Shown here in pieces: positions 12,353 through 24,240 of a stretch of 64,000 bases of DNA. The stretch is from Fratercula arctica (lineage: Eukaryota; Chordata; Aves; Charadriiformes; Alcidae): positions 97,176,704-97,240,703 of the forward strand of contig CANTUZ010000003.1 of the NCBI GenBank assembly GCA_947846985.1, written 5' to 3'. Below the pieces are notes generated by a model. The model did no database searches and was not told the DNA's origin. It saw only the letters and a program-made list of their open reading frames with translations. Every line of letters begins with the position of its first letter. Position 1 is the stretch's first letter. The position numbers were made by a program, and so were the translations under genes.

Positions 12353-14532
12353 ACTATTATCCATCAGGCTTAAACATACCAGTAACTTACACCACTACTG
12401 GATTTTCCTCAAGGGATCTGTGAAACAAAATGGATAAAGTGGAAACCTATGGAAACATAAACTTGACAACTTTGTGTAGAAGCAATTATACTCTAGCTTA
12501 ATCAGCATTAACAAGTGAGTAGAAAACGAATATGTGAACTAGACAAAAATAAGAGACATGGTTCTATGGATGTAGACTTCACAGGAGCCTTCCCAAGGTG
12601 ACACTATGCCACCATGTTTCTGGAAGGTCACGTTAAGATTAACTTCATTCTAACTCCGAAAGGTGCTAACACTGTATGCAGCTGGAAGTTTTAATAAAAC
12701 AGTGACTTTATGCAAGAATCCTTCTGTGATCAGTCAGAAATAAACTTAGCTTAGATTTGAGCTAAAGCAGGATCTGACCTGGTGACCAGTAAGACAGAGG
12801 AAGGGGAAGCTCCTTTCATTTGTGGCACACACGCAAACCACAGCTTTTTCTGAAATTCTTCAAACCCGCTGCTAAAGGTCCTGAACAATTCATCTCCGTC
12901 AAAGACTAAATAAACAAGCCTATTGTCAGGAATTAAATTTTTTTTATCTAACAAACAAACTTTGGCAGAAAATGGAGGTAATATTAACTGCTTTGCTCCT
13001 CAAATTATTTAATTCTTAGATAACAATTAAAAATCATTATGCCGTACATCTATTAAAAACAGAAAGTCTTCCTTCTTACACCTCTGACTGTGATCCACTT
13101 GTTGCTGTTAAATTCACCACCCAACTGCGTATGAGCCTGCACAGTAGTGAAGTGCAAGAGGGAGATAAAGTAAAAGATAAATGGAAACAAAGATACGGGC
13201 AAAACATAAAATTGTAGTAGTACCTGCAGCAGTGACACATCCAAAGTAACTGTATGCAATTAGAAATAATGTGGAAGGAAGTGAAATTCTGTTTTAGTCT
13301 GGTGATCCATCACTACTTCACCTATTCACATCCTTCTCTTTAATTTTTTGAAAGACTACATTTAGAGATACCTATTTAGTACTACTAGGCACTACGCTTG
13401 TTCCAACTAACTCGCAAGTTTTATTCAAAGATGTGTTTTGCCAGCAATGTTGTAAGTCGTTTCCTAGATGTAACCACTCTTAGAGAGTATCAGCTTTTAT
13501 GTGACCAAAACCAGACATGCACCGTTTTTGGTGCACCACATTGACAGTACAGTAGGCACAACATATCTGAGAGTTAGAAATACAGATTCCAGCTTTCCCC
13601 CACTTCACCAGGGATATCTGAAAAATGAGAGGACCGTAAGATGTTCTCTGTGAAAGTTTTTTACCTTAAATTAAGGATTTTTCTCCTTATCCCTAGTCTA
13701 TCTAGATTAGCTATCCTTCTGGAGCCTCTGCTTGATGAAAAGAAAAAACAATCTCCAGGAGATGCCAGAAAAGCATGTAGGAGGCTTTACTCCCCTCACC
13801 CTCATTTTAAGATACAGAACAGGTCAAAAATAATCCTGTAGAAACATCTTAGTTATACTTACTTAAGGACTGTGTCATAATACTCACTGTATTATTATAG
13901 ACACACTGCACACATGAAAGTGCTCTTTACGTATTTATAGTATTTAGGATCAACATGAACCATGCACATACCCAGCATGATTACAGTAAATAACAGGCTT
14001 TTAAGTCTCAGTTCCTCTTATGCTAAGTCCAACTACAAGTGTTTCTCAATGCATATAATCAAGACTATGCTTGTATTTAAAAAGGGTGACTCTACTATAT
14101 ACTGACATCTTATTTCAAACATAAATCACTCGGTAAAATCTTTTTCCCACTGCAATCTGATTCTTCAGATTCAGTCTTCAGAGATGAGCATTAGTTTTGA
14201 TGTAGCTTTTATTTCAGAATGCAGACTTAAATGGGGGAACTATTAGTCACAAAAGGCTTCTTAATACATTTCTCTCTCATTAGAAGTATTGTCGATGAAT
14301 AGGAATTCTAAGACTTTAAAGAAAACTTCATTTTCAACAAAACCTGAATTTTAGTTAGCAATTCTCTAAAAAGTAGTTTTAAAGAATATGAACTCTTCAG
14401 TAAGGCAGCTTATTTTTCTATCTTGCATTTCAATGCACCAGGCATCAAATTATCTGCCTTAAATTAAATTTTAAATATAACATCTAGAAAAGTTCTGTAC
14501 TTCTGAGAAAGTCTTAATACTGCTTTCTTTTG

Positions 14533-14552
14533 CCCCCCCCCCCTTTTTTTTT
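14533..14552 (+). repeat. C11T9 pyrimidine tract
   Basis: Eleven C followed directly by nine T. Confidence 0.9.
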
Positions 14553-15659
14553 AAGATATTTCAGAATGATAACCTTACATGGTCTTCAAAACCGTACAGT
14601 TTTGCAGCCACCACTTGGAAGTTGTGAGGTGCAGATATTGCCAGAACCCAAGAATTCAATTACATTTCAGAGACATCCAACTAAGTTGCAGGCTGCCTCA
14701 TACCAACAAAAACTGATTGATTTTGAAACATCAGCTATCTTGCTAATGTTGTAACAAAATGTCACAATGCAAATGCTATGCAGCTGGGGAACCCGAAATA
14801 AGAGAAGAGTGTTTGCATGCCAGTATGCTGCTGTACCTAGACAGTTGACATTTTAGCGCTGATCAATTTTCTTTTGAAAAAAGTTGGGGTTTAACCTTTC
14901 ACAGCATGTTACAAATCTCAAGTGTTGTACAAAATTAATAAGTAATTTTTGCCAAGGCTTTTTCAGCTATTAAAAGTTATTTCAGCAGCACTTACACTGA
15001 AATATGCTCAATAAAAAAATAAAGCAAGCAATTAATATTACATTTATTCAACATGAATTGTTCACATAGAGTAGATAGCTTTTTCAAAACTAACAAAACT
15101 ATTCAAGCAAAATTTTTTTTGACATTACCAACTGTTTTTTTTTTTTACAAGGGGCCAATACAATTTAATACATAAAGCATTCAGATTATTTTCATATAGC
15201 AACACCAAACGTGTGGAATAAAGAAAATAAATAATACAGATTGGCATTACTGGGCTCCTACTACAAATGTAACAACTCTGATATTTTCAAAGGACAAGAA
15301 AAAATTTTCTTCATGAATCTCTAGTGGTTGATACAGGCATCAGTATAAGGCTAAAGTTGGTTTTGTGGGTTTGTTTTTTGTTTTAGTTTTGTTTTTTTTA
15401 ATTAAAGAAAATTCCCCCCCACTCTCTTCTCACACACGCCCTTCACAATAACACAAACCAGCCCAAAGAAAAATCACAGAGAATTAAAAGTTTTAAGGAT
15501 GTTTTACGGAAAGCAAATCAAAGGCAACAGCTAACATTGTTTTTTTAAAAAAAGGAATTCAAGTTATATTCTTAGCACTGTAATTTTCTTTTTTTGGACT
15601 CTAAAAGGGGGGGAGGGGCACCATAGTTATTATCAATGTTGCTAAAATGCTACAGCTAG

Positions 15660-15745
15660 CAATTTTAAAGCTATATATAAATATAAATTATATTGTAAAA
15701 TATATATTCTAAATTATAAATATTATATATATAAAATTAATGTCT
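15660..15745. repeat. AT-only rich tract
   Basis: Low-complexity stretch dominated by TATA, TAAAT and TATATATA words, just after a GGGGGGGAGGGG run at 15607-15618. No ordered repeat unit. Confidence 0.75.
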
Positions 15746-17545
15746 CTTTATATTAGTCAGTTAATTTAAGCTGCCAAAGGACAAATCTTCTGTGGCAGAA
15801 GAAACAAATTAACAGTTGTGAGGAACTTCCTTGCTAGTGTGTCCTAGAGATTTACCTAATACTTTAAGAACTTTGAAGAAACCAAACTCCACTAATTTCA
15901 ACTCAGCATTTGTCAAATGCATTCAGAATAATAATTAATGTTTTCCTGAGGCATTTGCTTTTGAAAGTAATTGATTTCTTTTTTCCATTTGGAAATGCCT
16001 CACTTTCATATTCACACAGGTATAAATAACATCAGGGTTGAAGATTAATATTTAGTCTTTAAAGCAAAATTTTTCAATAATTAAACCTTGTTTAATTGGT
16101 AAGTGAACTGTTGCCGGTTTTTCCATCATTATTACTTGTGCATATACTCATTTCACTTGCATGTTAGGGTGAAAGTACGTAAATGAACTCATCTCTTGTA
16201 CTTTTTTGCATTCAAACATAAAGCTAAAGCTGACAGTTACCAAGATGCTCATTAGATATTTTTCCCCAAAAACAGATTATTAATTCCATCTTTCTTACAA
16301 TAGCATGTAGTGTCTTTCAGGCTTTAATTATATATAGATTGAAGTAGCCACTTAGAAAGCTACCTTGTCAGCAAAATCCAAATCTTCTGTTAAATAATAC
16401 TGCTTCCCATAATTGTGAAGGTTCTTCAGTGATTTTATCAACTGTTTCACCATTGACTTGCCCTTTACCAATAGCTTTCTTGACTTTTAATTTAGTCCAG
16501 TTTTGTATCTAGTTCCAGATAGCTAGTAATTTTAAAACTAAGTAATGGTGTACTGGAACACTTGTTTTCACAGCAAGCCTGGAAAATGAAATAATTTACT
16601 TTATTTCACTACCAACTTCTAATAAATGCAAATATTTCTTCATCTCTTCAATATCGCTTACTGTTCTTTGGCTGCATGCAGATCTTTTGTTTCTTTTTCT
16701 AGCAATTATTTATTAACAGAAGCTTCTCCATTTTGCTGTCTTTCTCCCAGGTTCACAGACTAAATATTGATTCCAGTACTGCAAGGTAACCTGGAATCTG
16801 TTCTTTAGTTCAACTATACATTGCTGCTTTAATTAACTTGCATCAACGGAGCATTACTGGAAGGGGAGAAGGTCACTCAGACCGCAGTGATTTCCCCAAG
16901 GTTTTGAAGTTATGATTTTGAAGTTTCCCACCCCCACTTCCCTTCATTCATGAGAAGGAAATTAAGAAAACCAAGACCTCTGCGTAATTTGGTAGAAGCT
17001 ACTAGCCAATAGCACACAAGAAGCAATCAGCTATAAAGCACGAAAAGATTCACTATTGCTTCATTAAGTACCCTCAAAGTCACTGACAGAAACCACGGTA
17101 GGTTTTTCCCATCACAAACTTCATCAGTCTAGCACTAATGATATGCTCCAAAACTGTTTTAAGAACAGCCATAACCACGCTAACAAAAATTCTCCAATGC
17201 TGAAGAAAATACACAGTCAAAAAGAGAAGAAACAAGTGTCTATGTACCCATCCAATCCACTCGATTAAAACCTCATTTTCCATAGTCATCATTACTACTA
17301 CAGGGCTCCATCTATTGTTCTACAATGTAAACCATCATAAAAATCTTGAGTTAAAAAGCTGTTATGTAGCTATTAATCTTGACAAACCTTATTACTAAAG
17401 CCCTATGCCATTCATAAGGCACTACAGGAAATAAATACATCTGCGACTGTATAAAAATCAGTTATTGTAAATCAGTTTTAGTGTAGAAGTTCAGAGGACA
17501 GATTTAATTTTCTTAACTGGATTTTACTACTGAGAATCAATTACT

Positions 17546-18037
17546 CAGTCCAGTTCTGGGCTCCCCAGTACAAGAGAGAGATGGACATACTGGAGAGAGA
17601 CCAACATAGCGCCACAAAGATGATGAAGGGACTGGAGCATCTCTCCTATGATAAAAGGCTGAGAGACCTGGGACTGTTCAGCCTGGAGAAGAGAAGGCGC
17701 AGGGGGATCTTACCAATGCATATAAATATCTGAAGGGAGGGTGCAAAGAGGACAGAGCCAGACTCTTTTCAGAGGTGCCCAGTGACAGGACCAGAGGCAA
17801 TGGACACAAACTGAAATCCAGGAAGTGCCACCTGAACATCAGGAAATGCCTTTTCCTTGTGAGGGTGAGCACTGGGACAGGTTACCCAGAGAGGCTGTGG
17901 AGTCTACATCCTTGGAGATACTCCAAACCTGCCTGGACAGTCCTGGGAAACCAGCTGTAGATGACCCTGCCTGATCTGGGAGGTTGGACCAGATGATGTC
18001 CAGAGGTCCTTTCCAACCTCAGCCATTCTGTGATTCT
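17546..18037 (+). mobile_element. CR1 LINE, 3' end, about 490 bp
   Basis: A longer CR1 3' segment. It starts at the CCAGTTCTGGGCTCCCCAGT block that encodes part of the reverse-transcriptase C-terminus, continues through TGGAGCATCTCTCCTATGAT, GGCTGAGAGACCTGGGACTG and GTGCCCAGTGACAGGACCAG, and ends in GGTTGGACCAGATGATGTCC, TTTCCAACCTC and ATTCTGTGATTCT. An A-run follows immediately at 18040. Several frameshifts make it non-coding. It inserted in the same orientation as the copies at 1190 and 4872, antisense to PRIM2. Confidence 0.95.
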
Positions 18038-19439
18038 ACAAAAAAAACAGAGGAGATCAGACAAGCTCCGCCAATCTTCTAATTTCAACAGCCCAAGTAG
18101 CAAAGATGGTCAAAAAGAATCACAATTGTTTAAAGCCAAATTCACAATATGTAACACAGACCTCCAGTACCAAGTACTTCTGAACAACTACTAGCATTCC
18201 TGTTTTCCATACAAGAACTTCCATTCTCTAAGCATCCTCACGAGTTCATGTTTTCATCTGCAATGTAATGAAATTTTCAAAATTACTAGTGATTAGCAAT
18301 TACACACAAATTCTAAAAAGATTGTAAATCCTGAAAAAGGATTTGACGATGACAAAATGAAGTGACTTTTTAGAAATGAAATCATTTTACTCTCAGATTG
18401 TTTTCAGAGAAAAAAAATCTTAAAAATACTTGTCGTTAGGGACCAGGATTATTTACCATGATCAACACTGCCAAAGACTATGTTCCTATTCAGTCTTTAA
18501 ACACTAGGGTAAAGACATACACGTCTAAGGAAAAAGGATCCTATTGCAAAGCATTTTCTCTGTTTAATGAGCTTGCCAAATCTTCATATAGTGACTTTTC
18601 TTCCTTGAGAAAGTTGCCATACAACTTCAAATAAATTTAAGTAATCCTTAAGAACTCCATACTTGATCTTTAGTAACAGCAAACACAGAAGAGATTTTTT
18701 TTTTACAGCAGTTTGTGTGATACCAACCTCTTTCAAACCTCAAACAAAGGCATTTGAATTTTAGTGTTTTATACTCTCAAGATCTGGTACTGCTTGGAAA
18801 TAATTGTTCTGTTGCTAAGACTTAGAAACTATCCATCTTCTAAAAGTAAAAAGGTATTTGGAATACTTCTGCTCAGTTATGCATATTTCACAATATTGGG
18901 ATTTTAAATTTTTTTTTAAGAAGCAAAATCAAATCTTGCCAACCTTTGGAAGAGTTTTAAGCCCTAGCTTCCCATATGTTCAAGTACCAGTGATTACATT
19001 CTTATCTTTAGTGAATAGAGCTAAAGACATGACAGGCGCTCATATTTCATGCTGCTAAAAACCAGCATTAATTTGAGCCTACTTATCAACATTTTCAAAT
19101 ATTTTACTTAATCTCAACTCTCAATTGCCAGCAACTGCATTGACATTTCCCAAATATGAGTAAGAGTTAATGTTTAAGTATTTTCTTTCCAAAACAGAAA
19201 AGAACATTCGCATTACAGAAAACCACTAGCAATTTCAACAACGTGCAATTTTTTTATTCCCTTTTTTAAAACGTTGATTATTTAAGTTTGCAATTACCAC
19301 AAATGTTCTACTTCTGAACAAAAATACACTCTGACACAAGAGCACTTCCCCTAGGACTCAAGTTCATGAAGCAGAAAACCAAGCCTTCAAAAAAACTACT
19401 TAATTATAAAACATAATATTGTTGCCTTAGAACTTAACT

Positions 19440-20060
19440 ATGCAGCGGGACCCCCATTTGACCTCCTATTAAGGCCTGTGGCTTGGTGCTTTTAAGTAAA
19501 AGCAGAAATGCATACAGCAAGCTGCTGAAGTGAAGCCAAAGCTGGTGGGTTTCAAGGCATAGGGATGTTCTCCTTCCCAGCCCACCACTGCCAGGCTGCT
19601 GCCACCTGCTGACCCTGGCCCAGCCAGTAGCAAGACTGACCATGTACCTACCCCTCATACACACACACACTGTGCAGACACTGCTGGCCACCAGAACATC
19701 ACAAACACAAGAGCAGGCACCACATGCGCACAAACAGCACATGCATAAACAAAACTATACAAATGGTCTGATCTGTTCATACGTGCTGGCTCACCTTATG
19801 CACAAGCCTCTTGTAGCTGGACACAAACTGTGGTCTCCCCAGAGGCTGCCTCTCAAAGCCCTGACCCTCCCTCTAGAAGGTGGCTTGGACATCAGCCCCT
19901 GCCTCCCCAAACCCTCTGCTCCCTCCAGTATTCTGCCCCAGACCTATGGGCTCTGGCTCTCAGACCTCTGAAGCTACCCACCAGTTACTCTGGATTGAAG
20001 TTCACTAACATCACCCACACAGAGAACAGAGAGAACCCTCAACCAGGAAAATAATTAGGA
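19440..20060. other. GC-rich island of unknown origin inside an AT-rich intron
   Basis: From about 19440 to 20040 the base composition rises sharply compared with the flanks, with an abrupt edge near 19440. It includes CCCACCACTGCCAGGCTGCT, a short AC repeat (about 19660-19671), and CCCTCTAGAAGGTGGCTTGG. Moderately long ORFs occur on both strands (19434-19742 minus, 19642-19971 plus) but encode low-complexity, Cys- or His-rich chains with no family resemblance. The block may be an old LTR or the 3' untranslated part of the coding-like remnant at 20128-20530 on the minus strand. Confidence 0.4.
19599..19612 (-). promoter_or_regulatory. CTCF-like binding motif in the GC-rich island
   Basis: The minus strand reads TCAGCAGGTGGCAG, a 13 of 14 match to the CTCF core, mismatched at the first base. 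It may have been carried in by whatever element forms the island at 19440-20060. Confidence 0.25.
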
Positions 20061-20127
20061 AGAGTGTTTAATAAGACAGATTTTCTTATTAAGTTATTAC
20101 TGCGGTGATAAGGCGATGGGCACAAGC

Positions 20128-20530
20128 CTAACTGTCAGCAGATTTCTTACGCTCCTTTTTCCTGCCTTTGGCCCTTCCATTAGATGCTCCAGAATAACTT
20201 TTAAACAATGACACAAGCTCCCCCAAATATCCCATAATAAGTTTGCTCTTTTCCATGAGGCACATGATAATCTTGTTTCCCTCAAGGCTTTGAGCTGCTC
20301 CTTCAATGGTCCATCAACCAAGAGTCTGATAGTTTTGGTCTTTGGTATCTTCTTAATTATCACCCATTCTTCAGAGTCTGTGTATCTAGGTGTTTAATTT
20401 ATTACTTGTCCTGTCTTTTGTCCTAGTTTTTCATGCTGAATAGCCACAACCAGATATGTTTGTGTAAGGATATGTGGAATGTAAGACTACTCCCCATGTT
20501 CAACAATTAGATGTGTTTTATCCTTTGATA
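20128..20530 (-). pseudogene. Unidentified coding-like block with stops and one frameshift
   Basis: On the minus strand, one frame can be followed from about 20530: DKTHLIVEHGE, stop, SYIPHILTQTYLVVAIQHEK, ending GQVIN, stop, then TPRYTDSEEWVIIKKIPKTK through TIRLLVDGPLKEQLKALRE to about 20290. After a one-base shift a second frame continues as NKIIMCLMEKSKLIMGYLGE through FKSYSGASNGRAKGRKKERK to a natural-looking stop (TAG) at 20130-20128. Charged, protein-like composition and a basic C-terminal tail suggest a decayed gene copy or mobile-element protein. I do not recognise the family, and chance cannot be excluded. A GC-rich stretch follows directly downstream on the same strand (20060 to 19440). 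Confidence 0.35.
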
Positions 20531-22142
20531 TTAACCAATAACAATAGCACTATATTTTACAGAACCAGTAAGATGACCACTTACAGATGAGAAAAAGGAG
20601 AGAACACAATAGAAAGAAACCACAGCACAGCTCAGTCCAGACTTCTTAATAAGCCTCCTACTAGATTCAAATATATATTTAACAGAAAACACCCTGGATC
20701 TGAAAGTCAATCACTCTTCAAGAAAAAGGGCAACTGCATAGAGAAGTATACAGAATGACCGAATGACCTCCCTTAACAGAATCTTATATACAGGCTAGCA
20801 AATCCATTCCTAACTAGAGTATAAAGGCAATTCAACCTTTCATAAAGATGAATTGTATGAAAAGCATTACATTAATATCATCAAGACACTGTATCTTTCA
20901 GTTTGCATGTCCCCTCTGGACAATAACTGATACAGCTTCACTGACAGAGATAGACTCATTTTCAACCAACGTAGGTCCAGCAAGTCAAAAACTAAGTAAG
21001 TATCATGACAACTATTTTGCATATTTTTCCCAGAGAAGATGAGGCTAGAGTGATCCTGCTATCAACACTCACCTTTCAGTGTTAGAATTAATAACTTTTG
21101 CCCATCTTAACCCATATCACCACATTCGATAGAGAAAAGAATGTGAAAGACACTAAGTCCTAACAAGTTTCACAGGAAAATATTAGGTGAGAGACACTAT
21201 TATATCTCAGAAAGCAAAACACTACAAAAAAAGAACACAAACTGTACGCAACAGCAGACTCTACAAGGAAAATGTGTTATATGTCAATTACAAGAGAATT
21301 TTCTGAGTTTTTAGTTTGTTAAATTCTAAAGTATCCAAACAACAAAATAATCACAGGAAAACAGTCCCCTGCTCAGATAACAATGTAATTGAAAAGATCA
21401 GCAGAAAAACAGAGAACAGTTTACTAGCAACTGAGGTGTGTCTACTACTCTTCAAGGACAGATTTCAAGAACAGGACACTTGCAAAATATCAGAGGGTGC
21501 TATTAGGACCATGACTCTCACCAGTCTGTATTCTTTTCTTTAATCTGGAAGAAAGTCTGAAAGTTGCTCCTATTAGCTAATGCATCTGACTTACTGTGAG
21601 ATGACTAATGAAATAATTACACACTGAACAAATAAATGCACATAATGACTGCAGCACAAGGGCTGAAAAAGACTAAAAACAGTCTAAAAGACTTGAAAAA
21701 GAGTCCAGCAACCAAAACTGTAGAGGACTGAAAGACAGAAGTGGCTGTCTGAAGCCAGCTGAATGTGCAAAAGAAGAATAGCCAACCTAAAGAAGTGCCA
21801 AACCAGGTATTACCATTGCATTTCAGGAGAGAAGACACTTTAGAGTAACGTCCTCAAATAAAGGGGGCATTTAAAAAAAAAAAAGAAGTATTTATGAAGA
21901 ACATACTCCCCAAGCATTAGTCTTTGAACAGATCCAGTATCCATTTTCTAAATCAAGACCAACTTATTGTTAGCCAAAATCTGTGAGTAAATATCCTTTG
22001 TATGATTCTAGCATTCTTCAAACCAGAGTTTATGATCCATTGGGAGCCATGAAAATATGCAATGGGTATTGGCCAAGTGTCTGACAGCAACAGACAGCAG
22101 AAGTTTGGTTCCTCCTGAATTACAGCAGTTTACCACCCCTGA

Positions 22143-22200
22143 GGCAGAGGAAGAGAGGATGTAATTGCTATTGGCAGAGGATCAGAGGCTGTAATTACTA
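22143..22200 (+). repeat. Imperfect 28-bp tandem duplication, 30-bp period
   Basis: 22143-22170 and 22173-22200 match at 24 of 28 positions, both beginning GGCAGAGGA and ending with a TGTAATT(G/A)CTA word. Purine-rich and non-coding. Confidence 0.85.
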
Positions 22201-23949
22201 GTTCAAGTATTTATATTAGCCAAGGAACTCCTGCTGCTAGCATCAAATCTGTTTCGCCATGGCAGATGACTAATTGTAAAGCCCTAAAGGATCTAAGCTG
22301 CTCACAACTACTTGTAGCATGCTCTCATGACAGAAAATAACCTGTGTGGGGGAAGGCTACATAAAGTACATAAAAATCTACTTTCCACATAGTCCTGCAA
22401 AGCCATTGTTAAATATAGCATAAAAAAAATAAGGTCTATACACAATTTAGAAGTGACTAGATGCAAATATGGATCAGTTTTGTTCTGGGTAGTTTATCAA
22501 CACAACAATAGCAAATAATAACAAATAATCACTTGTCAATGAGAGTCAACTTACTAATTCTTTTGCAGATTGGTGTGGCATAATACTTGGACATCAAAAA
22601 GGCTCCAGTGATCTTCTCACTAAACTGTGACCAGATGTGTTGAGTGACACTTTTTTTTTTTTTAAATACTCATTAAAGGCTTTATTTCCTGAAACACAGT
22701 AATGACAAGTCCTACCAAGCACACCTCCTATAGCAGTCAACATATTGCATCATCCCTATGACCACAAAAACCCAGAGTCCAAATCTACATAGTTCTTAAA
22801 TTTTAATTTTGCTTTATACAACATTTTCTCTAATGGTTACTGAAAATCACATGAAATGCCACTCTCCATCTCTCTATTTTGCATAAGAAAACTAGCTTCT
22901 CTTCACACGAACTTGTGATCTCACTAGGACTAAGTCTGTGCAGAACACTCAAACAGGAGAAAAAAAAAAAATTATCTGGGACAAGGACAAACGGTTACTG
23001 AGGTTGGGAAAAAAAATTGTTTTCAAGTATGTGTAAGAGACAATGGAAGAGATAAGGAGAAAACAGAAAACAGCTCTGATAAAATGCCAAAGCAATGACA
23101 GTCACCCCACAGGCCCATAAATGACATTGTTTTACGAAGCAAGGATTAATGAGAAATTATTTGTCTAAAAGATTATCTCTGCTCTTTAAGGTCAGCTCAA
23201 TAAGTCAAAATCAAAGGGCACATGCAATGAAATGCTATTTTATTTCACCCTCAAACTCAAACTTTCTGCACCTAATGCCTTTAATAAATGACAGATGAAA
23301 ACAACTCTATATTGTCCAAGCCTGCTTGGAAGCATCACTCAGAAAATAAGATTTTGACTACACTTGTCCATCTCTAACTCATTAGATGATTCTAGGAAAT
23401 CATCTGGGAAAACAAGGAAAGCACAGAAAATTTTTATGGTGCTAGGCTTTCCCAAAAGACTACGTTTGCCTTGCTCTAAGTGTTCAGGTATGCGCAGGAC
23501 AAAAACAAAGAAGCATGGATAGCATAACAGCTTTACATTCTTACAATACATTTGGGCCAGAAAGCCAAACAATATCACCTCAGGTAACAACAGCAAGTGG
23601 GTCTTAGATACAGAGAAGGTGAAAGAGATACCATCACCACCGAGGCCACTGACAGCTTATGCTAAGAGTAAATTAGAAAACAATAAGTACGTGAAAAATA
23701 GTAGTCCTGGGCAGGACAAGGTGACACATCCATGAACATCCAACACTGCAAAAAAGTTGAGCCCAAGAGGGAAGCACTATGCACAGAAGCCACCAACCAA
23801 GACCTGAACCCCCTGATCAGCTGGAGTGCCCTGTTCAGAGTCCATGGCACTAGTCACAGTTTGACAAGAGAAGACAGCCTGTTTGGTGTGACTCTCTATT
23901 CTTCACAGAATGTGTGAGCAGGGCATAAAATAGAAACCCTAAAACAGTT

Positions 23950-24240
23950 TGGTGGGTGGACCTTGGCTAAGGGTCAAACTCCAACCCAGCCATTCACATA
24001 CCCCTCCCTCCTCAACAGGAAGCTGTGAGAAAATACATCAAAAAGCTTATGGGTCACTTAACAACTCCTTATGGGCAAAACAGACTCAACTTGGGGAAAA
24101 GTAATTTAATGTATGACAATTAAAATAGACCTGGATGGTAAGAAACAAAGACAAAAACCAAAACATGACTTTCCCGCAACCTCCCTCCTCTTCCCAGGCT
24201 CAACTTCACTCCTGTATTCCCAGTTTCTTTATCCAAGCCT
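23950..24240 (-). mobile_element. Avian LTR fragment (second LTR family)
   Basis: The plus-strand reading contains GACCTTGGCTAAGGGTCAAA, ATACCCCTCCCTCCTCAACA, the characteristic AACAGACTCAACTTGGGGAA and AAGTAATTTAATGTATGACA block at about 24079-24120, and CCAGGCTCAACTTCACTCCT at about 24196. This is the distal part of an LTR family frequent in birds, the same family as at 39755-40508. I infer that the transcriptional sense of the LTR is minus. It is truncated at the end that would carry the rest of the LTR, and no retroviral coding sequence adjoins it. Confidence 0.65.

Noticed and set aside
12751..12954. 67-codon minus ORF with protein-like composition
   Set aside because: No family match and no acceptable reason to place an exon here in the PRIM2 intron.
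19434..19971. 102-codon minus and 109-codon plus ORFs
   Set aside because: They overlap on opposite strands in a GC-rich island with few stop codons, have low-complexity composition and no family resemblance.
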